Source of the DNA: Streptomyces sp. NRRL S-37
GTDB lineage: Bacteria; Actinomycetota; Actinomycetes; Streptomycetales; Streptomycetaceae
Length of the DNA: 64,000 bases
NCBI RefSeq assembly: GCF_000721605.1
Contig: NZ_JOIZ01000021.1
Location: forward strand, 62,001-126,000
Direction: 5' to 3'
Below, piece after piece: positions 8,394-17,331 of this stretch. Below the pieces are notes generated by a model. It had not been told where the DNA came from. It saw only the letters and a program-made list of their open reading frames with translations, and did not search any database. The position numbers and the translations under genes are program-made. Position 1 is the first letter of the stretch; the number at the start of each line of letters is the position of its first letter.

Positions 8394-9287
8394 TTGAGCA
8401 CGCACGCACCGCAGGCGGCGCAGGCCGTGACGCTGCCCACGACACTCGACGAGGCGGTGGCGGCCCTCACGGCGATGCCCGCCGCCGTGCCCGTCGCGGG
8501 CGGCACCGACCTGATGGCCGCCGTCAACTCCGGGCAGCTCAGGCCCGCCGCGCTGGTCGGCCTCGGCAAGATCAGCGAGATCCGCGGCTGGCAGTACCTG
8601 GACGGACACGCGCTGCTCGGCGCCGGTCTCACCCACGCGCGCATGGGCCGCCCCGACTTCGCCGCCCTCATCCCGGCGCTCGCCGCCTCCGCGCGGGCGG
8701 CCGGACCGCCGCACATCCGCAACGCGGGCACCCTGGGCGGCAACATCGCCTCCGCCGCCCCCACCGGGGACGCGCTGCCGGTGCTGGCCGCGCTGGAGGC
8801 GACGCTGATCATCGCGGGCCCGGGCGGAGTCCGCCGCGAACTCCCGGTGTCGCACCTGCTGGCCGGGATGGACCTGCTGCGCCCCGGCGAACTCATCGGC
8901 TACGTGCGCGTGCCGCTGCTGCACGCCCCCCAGGTCTTCCTGAAGGCGACCGGCCGCACCGGCCCCGGCCGCGCGGTCGCCTCCGTCGCCCTGGTGCTCG
9001 ACCCGGCCCGCCGCGGGGTGCGCTGCGCGGTGGGCGCCATAGCTCCGATGCCGCTGCGGCCCCTGCAGGCCGAGCAGTGGGTCGCGCAGCTCATCGACTG
9101 GGACAACAACCGCGCGATCGTGCCCGAGGCACTGAACGCGTTCGGGGAGTACGTCGCCGCGGCCTGCATCCCCGACGCCGCCCCCGGCGAGGACGGCACC
9201 GTCCCACCGCTTCCGCCCGCGGTACTGCACCTGCGGCGCACCGTCGCCGCGCTGGCCCGACGAGCACTGGGGAGGGCGCTGTCGTGA
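8394..9287 (+). CDS. FAD-binding subunit of a xanthine-dehydrogenase-family oxidoreductase
   Basis: The 297-residue CoxM/XdhB-like subunit carries FAD and passes electrons from the iron-sulfur subunit. The FAD-binding motifs PVAGGTDLM (about residues 33-41) and NAGTLGGNIASAAPTGD are clear, with a CO-dehydrogenase flavoprotein C-terminal domain ending LARRALGRAL. I chose the TTG at 8394 because GGGAAGGGG precedes it and conserved sequence begins soon after; an upstream ATG at 8304 would add a non-conserved stretch. The stop overlaps the next gene (GTGA). It is the first gene of a three-subunit molybdoenzyme operon. Confidence 0.9.
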   Translation: MSTHAPQAAQAVTLPTTLDEAVAALTAMPAAVPVAGGTDLMAAVNSGQLRPAALVGLGKISEIRGWQYLDGHALLGAGLTHARMGRPDFAALIPALAASARAAGPPHIRNAGTLGGNIASAAPTGDALPVLAALEATLIIAGPGGVRRELPVSHLLAGMDLLRPGELIGYVRVPLLHAPQVFLKATGRTGPGRAVASVALVLDPARRGVRCAVGAIAPMPLRPLQAEQWVAQLIDWDNNRAIVPEALNAFGEYVAAACIPDAAPGEDGTVPPLPPAVLHLRRTVAALARRALGRALS

Positions 9288-11329
9288 CCGACGACCAGCA
9301 CGGACAGGGCACGCCCCCGGGCGGCAGCCGCTGGGACCCGCTGCCCCAGGGCGACTACGACGACGGCGCCACGGCCTTCGTGAACCTCCCCGAGGGCGGC
9401 ATAGACGCCCTGCTGGACGCCATGGAGAGCCCGCTCGCCGCGCCCGGCCACGGCTACGTGCCGCCGCAGATCACGGTCGACCCGGCGGCCGGCGCGGGCA
9501 CCCACCCGGCCGCCACCGGCTCCTGGGGGGTGCCCGGCGCGCCCGTCGACGGCGCCCAGTGGCACGACCCGCAGGCTCCCGGGGCGGGCGCGGCACCGGG
9601 GGACCGGTTCACGTACCACCCCGGCGCGACCGGGCAGTGGACCTACGAGGAGCCGGCCGCGGAGAACCCGGCGCCGGGGCACGACGTCACCGGACAGTGG
9701 TCGATCCCCGTGGCCGACGGCGACCTGCCGGACGAGTCGGGCGAGTTCACCACGTCCTCCCTGGTCGAGCAGTGGGGCGGCACCCCGCCGGCCACCCTGC
9801 CGGGCGGCGCCCCCGCCCCCTGGGCGCCCACGGAGTCCATCGGCCGCCCGTGGGGGCCCGGCGTACCCGGGGTCCCGCAGGACGAGGACCAGGAGCCGCG
9901 GAGCGGCGAACACGCCCCCGCGCGGGACCCGCGGGAACCCGGCCCCCGGCCCCACACCGACGCCCCCGCCCCCCAGCGGCCGCCCGGCGCGGTCGCGTAC
10001 GGCGGACAGCCCCTGCCCGCCGCCGAACCCCTTCCGTACGCCGAGCCGGGAAACCGGGACGAGACCCTCGCGGGTCAGGACGTGTACGGCGGGACGCCGG
10101 CTCAGGGCACGCCCGTGCAGCCGTACGCCGAGCCCGGTGACCGGGGCGAGGCCCCCGTGGGTCAGGACGTGTACGGCGGGACGCCGGCTCAGGGCACGCC
10201 CGTGCAGCCCGCCGGCGAGCACGCGCCGGAGCGGCCCGGAGCGGATGCCGCTCACGGGCGGCCGGACGCCGGACCCGCGCCGGAGGCCCCGGACACACCC
10301 GCTCACACCGCGGAGTTCCACGGCGAGCCCGGCGGCCGGGGCGACGGCCCCGCGTCCCAGGAGCCGTCCGGGCACGCCGGTGGTCACCGGCCGTTCGCCG
10401 CCGAGGGTGCCTCGGCCGAACCCCGGGAGCACCCGCACCCCGGCGGCCAGGACGCCCCGGAGCCCGCTCCCGGGGCCGGTGAGGACTCCGAGGCCGCCGA
10501 GGACACCCACGGTGCCCCCGAGGCCGCCGAGGGCCCGTCGGAGCCCTCCGCGGCTCCCGCCGAGCCCGCTCCGGACGCGGAACCGGCGACAGGACCCGCC
10601 GACGCCGGGTCCCCGGACACCGGCACGGCACCCGGCGCTCCGGACACCCCGGACGACCGGGGCGAGCCGGTCGCACCCCACGACGACCACCCCCTCGCCT
10701 CCTACGTGCTCCGCGTCAACGGCACCGACCGGCCCGTCACCGGCGCCTGGATCGGCGAGTCGCTGCTCTACGTGCTGCGCGAACGGCTCGGTCTCGCCGG
10801 TGCCAAGGACGGCTGCTCCCAGGGCGAGTGCGGGGCCTGCAACGTGCAGGTCGACGGCCGGCTCGTGGCGTCCTGCCTGGTCCCGGCCGTCACCGCGGCC
10901 GGCAGCGAGGTCCGTACCGTCGAGGGACTGGCCCGGGACGGCCACCCCTCGGACGTGCAGCGGGCGCTCGCGCGGTGCGGCGCCGTGCAGTGCGGCTTCT
11001 GCGTGCCGGGCATGGCGATGACCGTGCACGACCTGCTGGAGGGCAACCCGGCGCCCACCGAACTGGAGACACGCCAGGCCCTGTGCGGCAACCTCTGCCG
11101 CTGCTCCGGCTACCGGGGCGTGGTGAACGCCGTCAAGGAGGTCGTCGCCGAACGCGAGGCGTACGCCGCCTCCGGCGAGGACGACTCCGACGACGAGGCG
11201 GAAGCGCCCCGCATCCCGCACCAGGCGGGCCCCGGCGCCGGCGGTGTCAACCCCGCCGCGTTCGGCACCCCCGGACCCGACGAGCAGCCCCATGACCAGC
11301 CGTACGGCGAGGACGGAGGCCAGGCGTGA
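9284..11329 (+). CDS. [2Fe-2S] subunit of a xanthine-dehydrogenase-family enzyme with a long disordered N-terminal extension
   Basis: This 681-residue protein ends in a normal small subunit of about 150 residues: GCSQGECGAC with a following Cys for the plant-type cluster, then CGFC and CGNLCRC for the second cluster. The preceding 465 or so residues are Pro/Ala/Glu/Gly-rich, acidic and probably disordered, with a 29-residue tandem repeat (DNA 10037-10210). Family members are normally about 160-200 residues, so the extension is unusual. It starts at GTG 9284, overlapping the FAD subunit stop, and overlaps the Mo-subunit start. It transfers electrons between molybdopterin and FAD. The role of the extension is unknown. 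Confidence 0.88.
   Translation: MTDDQHGQGTPPGGSRWDPLPQGDYDDGATAFVNLPEGGIDALLDAMESPLAAPGHGYVPPQITVDPAAGAGTHPAATGSWGVPGAPVDGAQWHDPQAPGAGAAPGDRFTYHPGATGQWTYEEPAAENPAPGHDVTGQWSIPVADGDLPDESGEFTTSSLVEQWGGTPPATLPGGAPAPWAPTESIGRPWGPGVPGVPQDEDQEPRSGEHAPARDPREPGPRPHTDAPAPQRPPGAVAYGGQPLPAAEPLPYAEPGNRDETLAGQDVYGGTPAQGTPVQPYAEPGDRGEAPVGQDVYGGTPAQGTPVQPAGEHAPERPGADAAHGRPDAGPAPEAPDTPAHTAEFHGEPGGRGDGPASQEPSGHAGGHRPFAAEGASAEPREHPHPGGQDAPEPAPGAGEDSEAAEDTHGAPEAAEGPSEPSAAPAEPAPDAEPATGPADAGSPDTGTAPGAPDTPDDRGEPVAPHDDHPLASYVLRVNGTDRPVTGAWIGESLLYVLRERLGLAGAKDGCSQGECGACNVQVDGRLVASCLVPAVTAAGSEVRTVEGLARDGHPSDVQRALARCGAVQCGFCVPGMAMTVHDLLEGNPAPTELETRQALCGNLCRCSGYRGVVNAVKEVVAEREAYAASGEDDSDDEAEAPRIPHQAGPGAGGVNPAAFGTPGPDEQPHDQPYGEDGGQA
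10037..10210 (+). repeat. 87-bp tandem repeat, two copies, in the [2Fe-2S] subunit gene
   Basis: Copies at 10037-10123 and 10124-10210 encode 29-residue units beginning YAEPG and sharing GQDVYGGTPAQGTPVQP. The downstream parts of the two units are nearly identical at DNA level, which suggests recent duplication. Confidence 0.85.
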
Positions 11330-13644
11330 CCGACGAAGCAGCCACCGCGCAGGCCGTGCGGGCCGCGGAGGCCGCCCCCGAACCGGAACCGCTCCCGCAC
11401 GGGCTCGGCGTCTCCCTCCCGGCCGCCGACACCCGCGCCAAGACCGAGGGCACCTTCCCGTACGCCGCCGACCTGTGGGCCGAGGGCCTGCTGTGGGCGG
11501 CCGTGCTGCGCTCACCGCACCCGCACGCGCGCATCGTGTCCATCGACACCACCCACGCGCGGGAGATGCCCGGCGTCCGCGCGGTGGTCACGCACGAGGA
11601 CGTCCCCGGCGACCCGCTGCACGGCCGCGGCACGGCCGACCGCCCGGTCTTCGCCTCCGAGGTCGTACGCCACCACGGCGAGCCCATCGCGGCCGTCGCC
11701 GCCGACCACCCCGACACCGCGCGGATGGCCGCCGCCGCCGTCATCGTCGAGTACGAGGTGCTCGACCCGGTGACCGACCCCGAGCAGGCGTTCGAGGCCG
11801 AACCGCTGCACCCCGACGGCAACCTGATCCGGCACATCCCGCTGCGCCACGGCGACCCCGACGCGGCCGGCGAGATCGTCGTCGAGGGCCTGTACCGCAT
11901 CGGCCGCCAGGACCCCGCCCCCATCGGCGCCGAGGCCGGTCTCGCCGTGCCCCGCCCGGACGGCGGCGTCGAGCTGTACCTGGCCTCCACCGACCCGCAC
12001 GGCGACCGGGACACCGCCGCCGCCGCGTTCGGCCTGGCACCCGATCGGGTGAAGGTCGTCGTCACCGGGGTGCCCGGCGCCACCGCCGACCGCGAGGACC
12101 GCGGCTTCCAGCTCCCGCTCGGCCTGCTGGCGCTGAAGACCGGCCTCCCGGTGAAACTCGCCGCCACGCGCGAGGAGTCCTTCCTCGGCCACACCCACCG
12201 CCACCCCACGCTGCTGCGCTACCGCCACCACGCCGACGCCGAGGGCAGGCTGGTGAAGGTCGAGGCGCAGATCCTGCTCGACGCGGGCGCCTACGCCGAC
12301 ACCTCCTCCGACGCCCTGGCCGCCGCCGTCGCCTTCGCCTGCGGCCCGTACGTCGTGCCCAACGCCTTCATCGAGGGCTGGGCCGTGCGCACCAACAACC
12401 CGCCCTCCGGCCATGTGCGCGGCGAGGGCGCGATGCAGGTGTGCGCCGCCTACGAGGCGCAGATGGACAAGCTGGCCAAGAAGCTCGGCGTCGACCCGGC
12501 GGAGCTGCGGCTGCGCAACGTGATGGCCACCGGCGACGTCCTGCCCACCGGCCAGACGGTGACCTGCCCGGCCCCGGTCGCGGAACTCCTGGAGGCGGTC
12601 CGGGACTTCCCGCTGCCGCCGCTGCCCAAGGACACCCCCGAGGACGAGTGGCTGCTGCCCGGCGGCCCCGAGGGCGCGGGCGAACCGGGCGCGGTGCGCC
12701 GGGGCGTGGGCTACGGCCTCGGCATGGTGCACATGCTCGGCGCGGAGGGCGCGGACGAGGTGTCCACGGCCACCGTGCGGGTCCAGGACGGGGTGGCGAC
12801 GGTGCTGTGCGCGGCCGTGGAGAACGGCCAGGGCTTCTCCACCCTGGCCCGGCAGATCGTCCAGGAGACCCTCGGCGTCGACGAGGTGCACGTGGCGCCC
12901 GTCGACACCGACCAGCCCCCGGCGGGACCGGGCTGCCGGGGCCGGCACACGTGGGTGTCGGGCGGCGCGGTGGAACGCGCGGCGAAGATGGTCCGCACCC
13001 AGCTCCTCCAGCCCCTCGCGCACAAGTTCGGCATGTCCACCGAGCTGCTCCAGATCACCGACGGCAAGATCACCTCGTACGACGGTGTGCTGTCCACGAC
13101 CGTGGCCGAGGAGCTGCACGGCAAGGAGCTGTGGGCCACCGCCCAGTGCCGCCCGCACCCGACGGAGCCGCTGGACGCCTCCGGTCAGGGCGACGCCTTC
13201 GTCGGCATGTCCTTCTGCGCGATCCGCGCGGTGGTCGACGTCGACATCGAGCTCGGCTCGGTACGGGTCGTGGAGCTGGCGGTCGCCCAGGACGTGGGCC
13301 GGGTGCTGAACCCGGCGCAGCTCGCCGCCCGGATCGAGGCGGGCGTGACCCAGGGCCTGGGCGCCGCGCTCACCGAGAACCTGCGCACGCCGCGCGGGCT
13401 GGTCCGCCACCCCGACCTGACCGGGTACGCCCTCCCGACGGCGCTGGACGCGCCGGACGTCCACATCGTGAAGCTGGTCGAGGAGCGGGACGTGGTCGCG
13501 CCGTTCGGCGCGAAGGCGGTCAGCGCGGTGCCGGTGGTGACCTCGCCGGCGGCGATCGCGTCCGCCGTACGGGCCGCCACGGGCCGCCCGGTGAACCGGC
13601 TGCCGATCCGGCCGCAGGCCGCGGTGGTGACGGCCGGGGGCTGA
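11326..13644 (+). CDS. Molybdopterin-binding subunit of a xanthine-dehydrogenase-family oxidoreductase
   Basis: The 772-residue subunit has the aldehyde-oxidase/XDH hammerhead domain (about residues 30-140) and the molybdopterin-binding domain with RGEGAMQVC, GQGFSTLARQIVQE and QGDAFVGMSFCAIRAVVDVD. It starts at GTG, overlapping the [2Fe-2S] subunit stop. The C-terminal active-site motif, usually GAKGVGEPP with a catalytic Glu, reads GAKAVSAVP here, with Ala734 in the Glu position. The enzyme may therefore have altered or lost hydroxylase activity. The substrate cannot be told from sequence. Confidence 0.88.
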   Translation: MTDEAATAQAVRAAEAAPEPEPLPHGLGVSLPAADTRAKTEGTFPYAADLWAEGLLWAAVLRSPHPHARIVSIDTTHAREMPGVRAVVTHEDVPGDPLHGRGTADRPVFASEVVRHHGEPIAAVAADHPDTARMAAAAVIVEYEVLDPVTDPEQAFEAEPLHPDGNLIRHIPLRHGDPDAAGEIVVEGLYRIGRQDPAPIGAEAGLAVPRPDGGVELYLASTDPHGDRDTAAAAFGLAPDRVKVVVTGVPGATADREDRGFQLPLGLLALKTGLPVKLAATREESFLGHTHRHPTLLRYRHHADAEGRLVKVEAQILLDAGAYADTSSDALAAAVAFACGPYVVPNAFIEGWAVRTNNPPSGHVRGEGAMQVCAAYEAQMDKLAKKLGVDPAELRLRNVMATGDVLPTGQTVTCPAPVAELLEAVRDFPLPPLPKDTPEDEWLLPGGPEGAGEPGAVRRGVGYGLGMVHMLGAEGADEVSTATVRVQDGVATVLCAAVENGQGFSTLARQIVQETLGVDEVHVAPVDTDQPPAGPGCRGRHTWVSGGAVERAAKMVRTQLLQPLAHKFGMSTELLQITDGKITSYDGVLSTTVAEELHGKELWATAQCRPHPTEPLDASGQGDAFVGMSFCAIRAVVDVDIELGSVRVVELAVAQDVGRVLNPAQLAARIEAGVTQGLGAALTENLRTPRGLVRHPDLTGYALPTALDAPDVHIVKLVEERDVVAPFGAKAVSAVPVVTSPAAIASAVRAATGRPVNRLPIRPQAAVVTAGG

Positions 13645-13871
13645 GCGCCGTTTCGGGTGATTCTCCCGGGGGAGGCAACGCGAACGGTCATTCAGGCGTC
13701 TTGTGTGACGGGGGCGTGGCGTTCGCCGCCCTCGGTCCGGGGCGTTGTCAGTGGTGCCGCGTAGTGTTCCGAGAAGTGGGGACGGCCGACGGGTCCGGAA
13801 GGGCCGGGCCGTCCTGCCCGGGGCGGTACGTTCGCGGGCCCGGGACCGAGCACACGTATCGCGGGGGAATC

Positions 13872-15047
13872 ATGAGCACGACCGACACCGCTGTCGCGAC
13901 GGCGATCACACTCACCGGCGCCGGCCTCGATCCCTTCATCACGCACGCGCCCACGCGCGACTGGCTGACCGGTCCCGGACTGCCCTCCGACAGCGGCCTG
14001 TTCGGCTTCGCGGAGCTGACCCGGCCCGGCGGCCCGCGCACGGTGGGCGACTCGACGGACGGCCCCGGCGACCGGCTCTCCGCGGAGCTGCGGGACCAGC
14101 TGGTCATCGGCGGACTGCTGGGCCCGGCCGGTCTGGAGACGGAGTCGGTGCTGCTCGACGGGGCGACCGGCGAGGTGTCCACGACGTTCCTCTTCCCCGA
14201 CCGCCCCGACCTGATGGACCGCCGCCCGCTCGCCCCGTCCCTGCCGACGCTGGTGCGGTTCGCGGCGGCGACGGACGAACTGGCGGGCCTGCGAGGGCAG
14301 TTCGCCGCCTACGCGGGCCGGTACGGCACCAAGGCGGTCGCGGAGGCCTCCCGGCAGCTCCTGGCGGTCTTCGAGGAGGGCGCGGACGGCGAGCCGGCGC
14401 CGTTCTGGCGGATGGCCGCGCTGATCAGGCCGCTGGCCCTGGTGGCGGGCCCCGGCACGGCCTCGGGCCTCGCCCTGGACCTCCCCCTGCGCCTGCTGGA
14501 CGACGAGTTCGGCCGGGGCGGAGTGGTCCGCTTCGAGGAGGTCGACTTCCCCGCCACGCTCGCCCACGAGCCGACCCGCCGCTTCCTGCGCGAGACGGGC
14601 CTGCCGGAGGACGGCTTCCTCTTCCAGCTGGACACCGACCTTCCGCTGCGCACCCTCGCGGAGTACTACACCGACGACCGGGAGCTCCCCGACGCCCGCC
14701 TCCCCGCCCGCGCCGAGCACCTGATACGCCTGGGGTACCTCATCGAGGACAACAGCCTGGTCGTCGACGGCACCACGGGCGCGGTGCTCAACTGGAGCGA
14801 ACCGGAAGGCGTCCTCCACCCCCTGAACACGGACATCTCCACGCTCGCCTTCACCCTCTGGCTGCTCCACCGCGAGCACGCCATCGACGAGGCGTCGGGG
14901 CATGCGCTGACCAGCGACACGTACGACCAGCTGGCGTTGACCATGCTGCAGGTGCTGTCGTCCATCGACCCGACGGGGACGACGCCCGACACGGACTGGC
15001 ACTACTGGACGGAGCTGTTCCAGGACGAGGCGGGCGGCGTGCTGTAG
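13872..15047 (+). CDS. Two-domain SUKH-4 family protein, immunity-like
   Basis: The 391-residue soluble protein contains two related SUKH-type units: residues about 25-200 with WLTGPGLPSDSGLFGF, and about 225-385 with FLRETGLPEDGFLFQLD and LIRLGYLIEDNSLVVDGTTG. SUKH proteins are best known as immunity proteins to polymorphic or nuclease toxins, and in Streptomyces they also occur as solitary genes. No toxin gene is adjacent, so an immunity role is only an inference. GGGGGAA precedes the ATG at 13872. A hairpin and a tRNA gene on the other strand follow. Confidence 0.75.
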   Translation: MSTTDTAVATAITLTGAGLDPFITHAPTRDWLTGPGLPSDSGLFGFAELTRPGGPRTVGDSTDGPGDRLSAELRDQLVIGGLLGPAGLETESVLLDGATGEVSTTFLFPDRPDLMDRRPLAPSLPTLVRFAAATDELAGLRGQFAAYAGRYGTKAVAEASRQLLAVFEEGADGEPAPFWRMAALIRPLALVAGPGTASGLALDLPLRLLDDEFGRGGVVRFEEVDFPATLAHEPTRRFLRETGLPEDGFLFQLDTDLPLRTLAEYYTDDRELPDARLPARAEHLIRLGYLIEDNSLVVDGTTGAVLNWSEPEGVLHPLNTDISTLAFTLWLLHREHAIDEASGHALTSDTYDQLALTMLQVLSSIDPTGTTPDTDWHYWTELFQDEAGGVL

Positions 15048-15072
15048 CGCTCCGCAGGGGGTGCTGACGCGG

Positions 15073-15106
15073 AGGGGCGGGGCGCTCCGGAGAGCACCCC
15101 GCCCCT
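15073..15106. terminator. Hairpin between the SUKH-4 gene and tRNA-Cys
   Basis: An inverted repeat (AGGGGCGGGGCGCT pairing with AGCACCCCGCCCCT, one G-T wobble) lies between two convergent transcripts and can end both. Confidence 0.75.
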
Positions 15107-15110
15107 GGGG

Positions 15111-15182
15111 AGGCCGTGGCGGGAATTGAACCCGCGTACCTCGCTTTGCAGGCGAGTCCCTGGGCCACTCGGGCACACGGCC
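15111..15182 (-). tRNA. tRNA-Cys (anticodon GCA)
   Basis: The reverse strand folds as a complete tRNA. The acceptor stem GGCCGTG pairs with CACGGCC and is followed by T8. The anticodon stem CTCGC/GCGAG encloses CTGCAAA with anticodon GCA, and the T arm is GCGGG-TTCAATT-CCCGC. The discriminator base is T and the terminal CCA is not fully encoded. It reads cysteine codons. Confidence 0.95.
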
Positions 15183-15403
15183 GTGTCGGTGGCCGGGCGC
15201 CGTGTGGGGCGCCTCGCCGTTCCGAACCGGTGTGATGACCGTACGGGGGGCCGGGCGCGGCGGGGAAGGGAAGGCCGGGGGCCGCAATGCGACTGCCATA
15301 CGCCGTTCATGAAGGACGGCGCCGGTCCTACGACCAAGGTCCCGGTGCCGGCCCCGACCCCCGACAGGGGTCAAACCGTGTCGTGGCCCTTACGCTGGCG
15401 GTC

Positions 15404-16873
15404 ATGACCGCCCCGAACCCGCGTGACACCGATGTCACCGATGTCACTGAGCCCGCCGCCGCTCCCTCTCCGGCCGCCGCCCCCGACGAGACCGTGCTGA
15501 GCGGCCCCTACCGGGCGCTGAGCATCGGCATCGTCTCCGTGGTGCTGCTGATCGCCTTCGAGGCGACGGCGGTGGGCACGGCGATGCCGGTGGCGGCGCG
15601 CGAGCTGGACGGGGTGCCGCTGTACGCGTTCGCGTTCTCGGGGTACTTCACGACCAGCCTCTTCGGCATGGTGCTGTCCGGTCAGTGGTCCGACCGCCGG
15701 GGCCCGCTCGCACCGCTGACCTGGGGCATCGCCTCCTTCGCGGCCGGGCTGCTGCTCGCCGGGACGGCCGGGGCGATGTGGCTGTTCATCCTGGGGCGGG
15801 CCGTGCAGGGACTCGGCGGCGGACTGGTGATCGTCGCGCTGTACGTGATCGTCGGACGGGCCTACCCGGAGCGGCTGCGGCCGGCGATCATGGCGGCGTT
15901 CGCGGCGAGCTGGGTGGTGCCGTCGATCGTCGGCCCGCTGGCCTCCGGCGCGGTGACCGAGCACATCGGCTGGCGCTGGGTGTTCCTCGGCATACCGGTG
16001 CTCGTGGTGTTCCCGCTGGCACTCGCGCTGCCGCAGATACGGCGCCTGGCGTCCGGCCCGGTGAACGGGGACACGGACGAGCCCGCCTCCTTCGACGGCC
16101 GCCGCATCCGGCTGGCCCTGGCGATCTCGCTGGGCGCGGGCCTGCTCCAGTACGCCGCCCAGGACCTGCGCTGGCTGTCCCTGCTGCCGGGCGCCCTGGG
16201 CGTGGCCCTGCTGGTCCCGGCCGTGCTCGGCCTGCTCCCGCGCGGCACCTACCGCGCGGCCCGCGGACTGCCCTCGGTCGTCCTGCTGCGCGGGGTCGCC
16301 GCCGGCTCCTTCATCGCGGCGGAGTCCTTCGTCCCGCTGATGCTGGTCACCCAGCGCGGCCTCAGCCCCACCCTCGCCGGATTCTCCCTCGCGGCGGGCG
16401 GCGGTACCTGGGCGCTGGGCTCCTGGGTCCAGTCCCGGCCCCGTCTGGAGCCGTACCGGGAACGCCTGATGGCCCTCGGCATGGTGCTGGTGGCGGCGGC
16501 GATCGCGGCGGCCCCCAGCGTGCTGATCGAGGCCGTACCGGCCTGGACGGTCGCGGTCGCCTGGGCCTTCGGCTGCTTCGGCATGGGCCTGGTGATCTCC
16601 TCCACCAGCGTGCTGCTGCTCCAGCTCTCCGCCCCCGAGGAGGCCGGCACCAACTCCGCCGCCCTCCAGATCTCCGACGGCCTCTCCAACGTCGTCCTGC
16701 TGGCCGCGGGAGGCGCCGCCTTCGCGGCCCTCGGCGGCGGCACGGTCAGCCACGCGGCCACGGAGGCCACCGGCTCCCACCCGGCCGCCTTCGCCGCGGT
16801 GTTCCTGCCGATGGCGGCGGTGGCACTGGCGGGGGTGTGGGTGGCCACGCGGGTGCGGACGAAATCGGCATAA
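15404..16873 (+). CDS. MFS transporter (multidrug-efflux-like)
   Basis: The 489-residue membrane protein has about 14 hydrophobic segments. It shows the MFS motif A variant GQWSDRRGP after the second segment and an AVQGLGGGLV motif in the fourth, as in drug:H+ antiporters (DHA2-like). The first 35 residues are Pro/Ala-rich and cytoplasmic. The ATG at 15404 precedes this tail and is the only good start before the first membrane segment. It stands alone, so the substrate is unknown. Confidence 0.87.
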   Translation: MTAPNPRDTDVTDVTEPAAAPSPAAAPDETVLSGPYRALSIGIVSVVLLIAFEATAVGTAMPVAARELDGVPLYAFAFSGYFTTSLFGMVLSGQWSDRRGPLAPLTWGIASFAAGLLLAGTAGAMWLFILGRAVQGLGGGLVIVALYVIVGRAYPERLRPAIMAAFAASWVVPSIVGPLASGAVTEHIGWRWVFLGIPVLVVFPLALALPQIRRLASGPVNGDTDEPASFDGRRIRLALAISLGAGLLQYAAQDLRWLSLLPGALGVALLVPAVLGLLPRGTYRAARGLPSVVLLRGVAAGSFIAAESFVPLMLVTQRGLSPTLAGFSLAAGGGTWALGSWVQSRPRLEPYRERLMALGMVLVAAAIAAAPSVLIEAVPAWTVAVAWAFGCFGMGLVISSTSVLLLQLSAPEEAGTNSAALQISDGLSNVVLLAAGGAAFAALGGGTVSHAATEATGSHPAAFAAVFLPMAAVALAGVWVATRVRTKSA

Positions 16874-16905
16874 TTCCGGGTGGCGTCGCGTAGTAGCGTC
16901 GGGGC

Positions 16906-17103
16906 ATGGCCGGACTGAACCTGTGCTTCACCGACGAAGAGTTCGACGCCTTGCGCGAGCGTGCCGCCGTGGAGGGGCGCAGCATGCGGGCCTTCGCACA
17001 CGATGCGGTGGTCGCGGCCGTGAACGAGCGTGCGCGGCTGTTCGACGAGGCGGCCGGACAGGTGCTGAAGGCGAGTGAAGAGCTGAACCGGCGGCTCGCC
17101 TGA
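16906..17103 (+). CDS. Small ribbon-helix-helix protein, antitoxin-like
   Basis: The 65-residue protein has a short beta strand (LNLCF), then TDEEFDALRERAAVEGRSMR and AFAHDAVVAAVNE, matching a ribbon-helix-helix DNA-binding unit, then an amphipathic tail. Such proteins are often antitoxins or small repressors, but no toxin gene is adjacent. It lies 32 bp after the MFS gene and could be co-transcribed with it. The fold is fairly clear; the function is not known. Confidence 0.7.
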   Translation: MAGLNLCFTDEEFDALRERAAVEGRSMRAFAHDAVVAAVNERARLFDEAAGQVLKASEELNRRLA

Positions 17104-17331
17104 CGCACGACCTCACCCGCACCCTCGCCCGATGTGCCGCGCCTCACGAAGCGGCTCGGGCCGGACGTGCCCAAGATCGCACCCGGCTGCCGCGCTCCGC
17201 GCGCCGACTGTGACCTCGGTCCCACCCTCGGGTGGCACGGCCGCGTAGCGGCGCCGGTACCTCCGGGCCATCGGTAGGGTGGCCCGGTTGTCATACGCAG
17301 CCGCGTCACCCGAGCCACCCCACCGGAGATC

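Noticed and set aside
15111..15182. Plus-strand coding frames through the tRNA-Cys region
   Set aside because: The sequence folds as a tRNA on the minus strand with all invariant positions, and the frames crossing it have no conserved domain.
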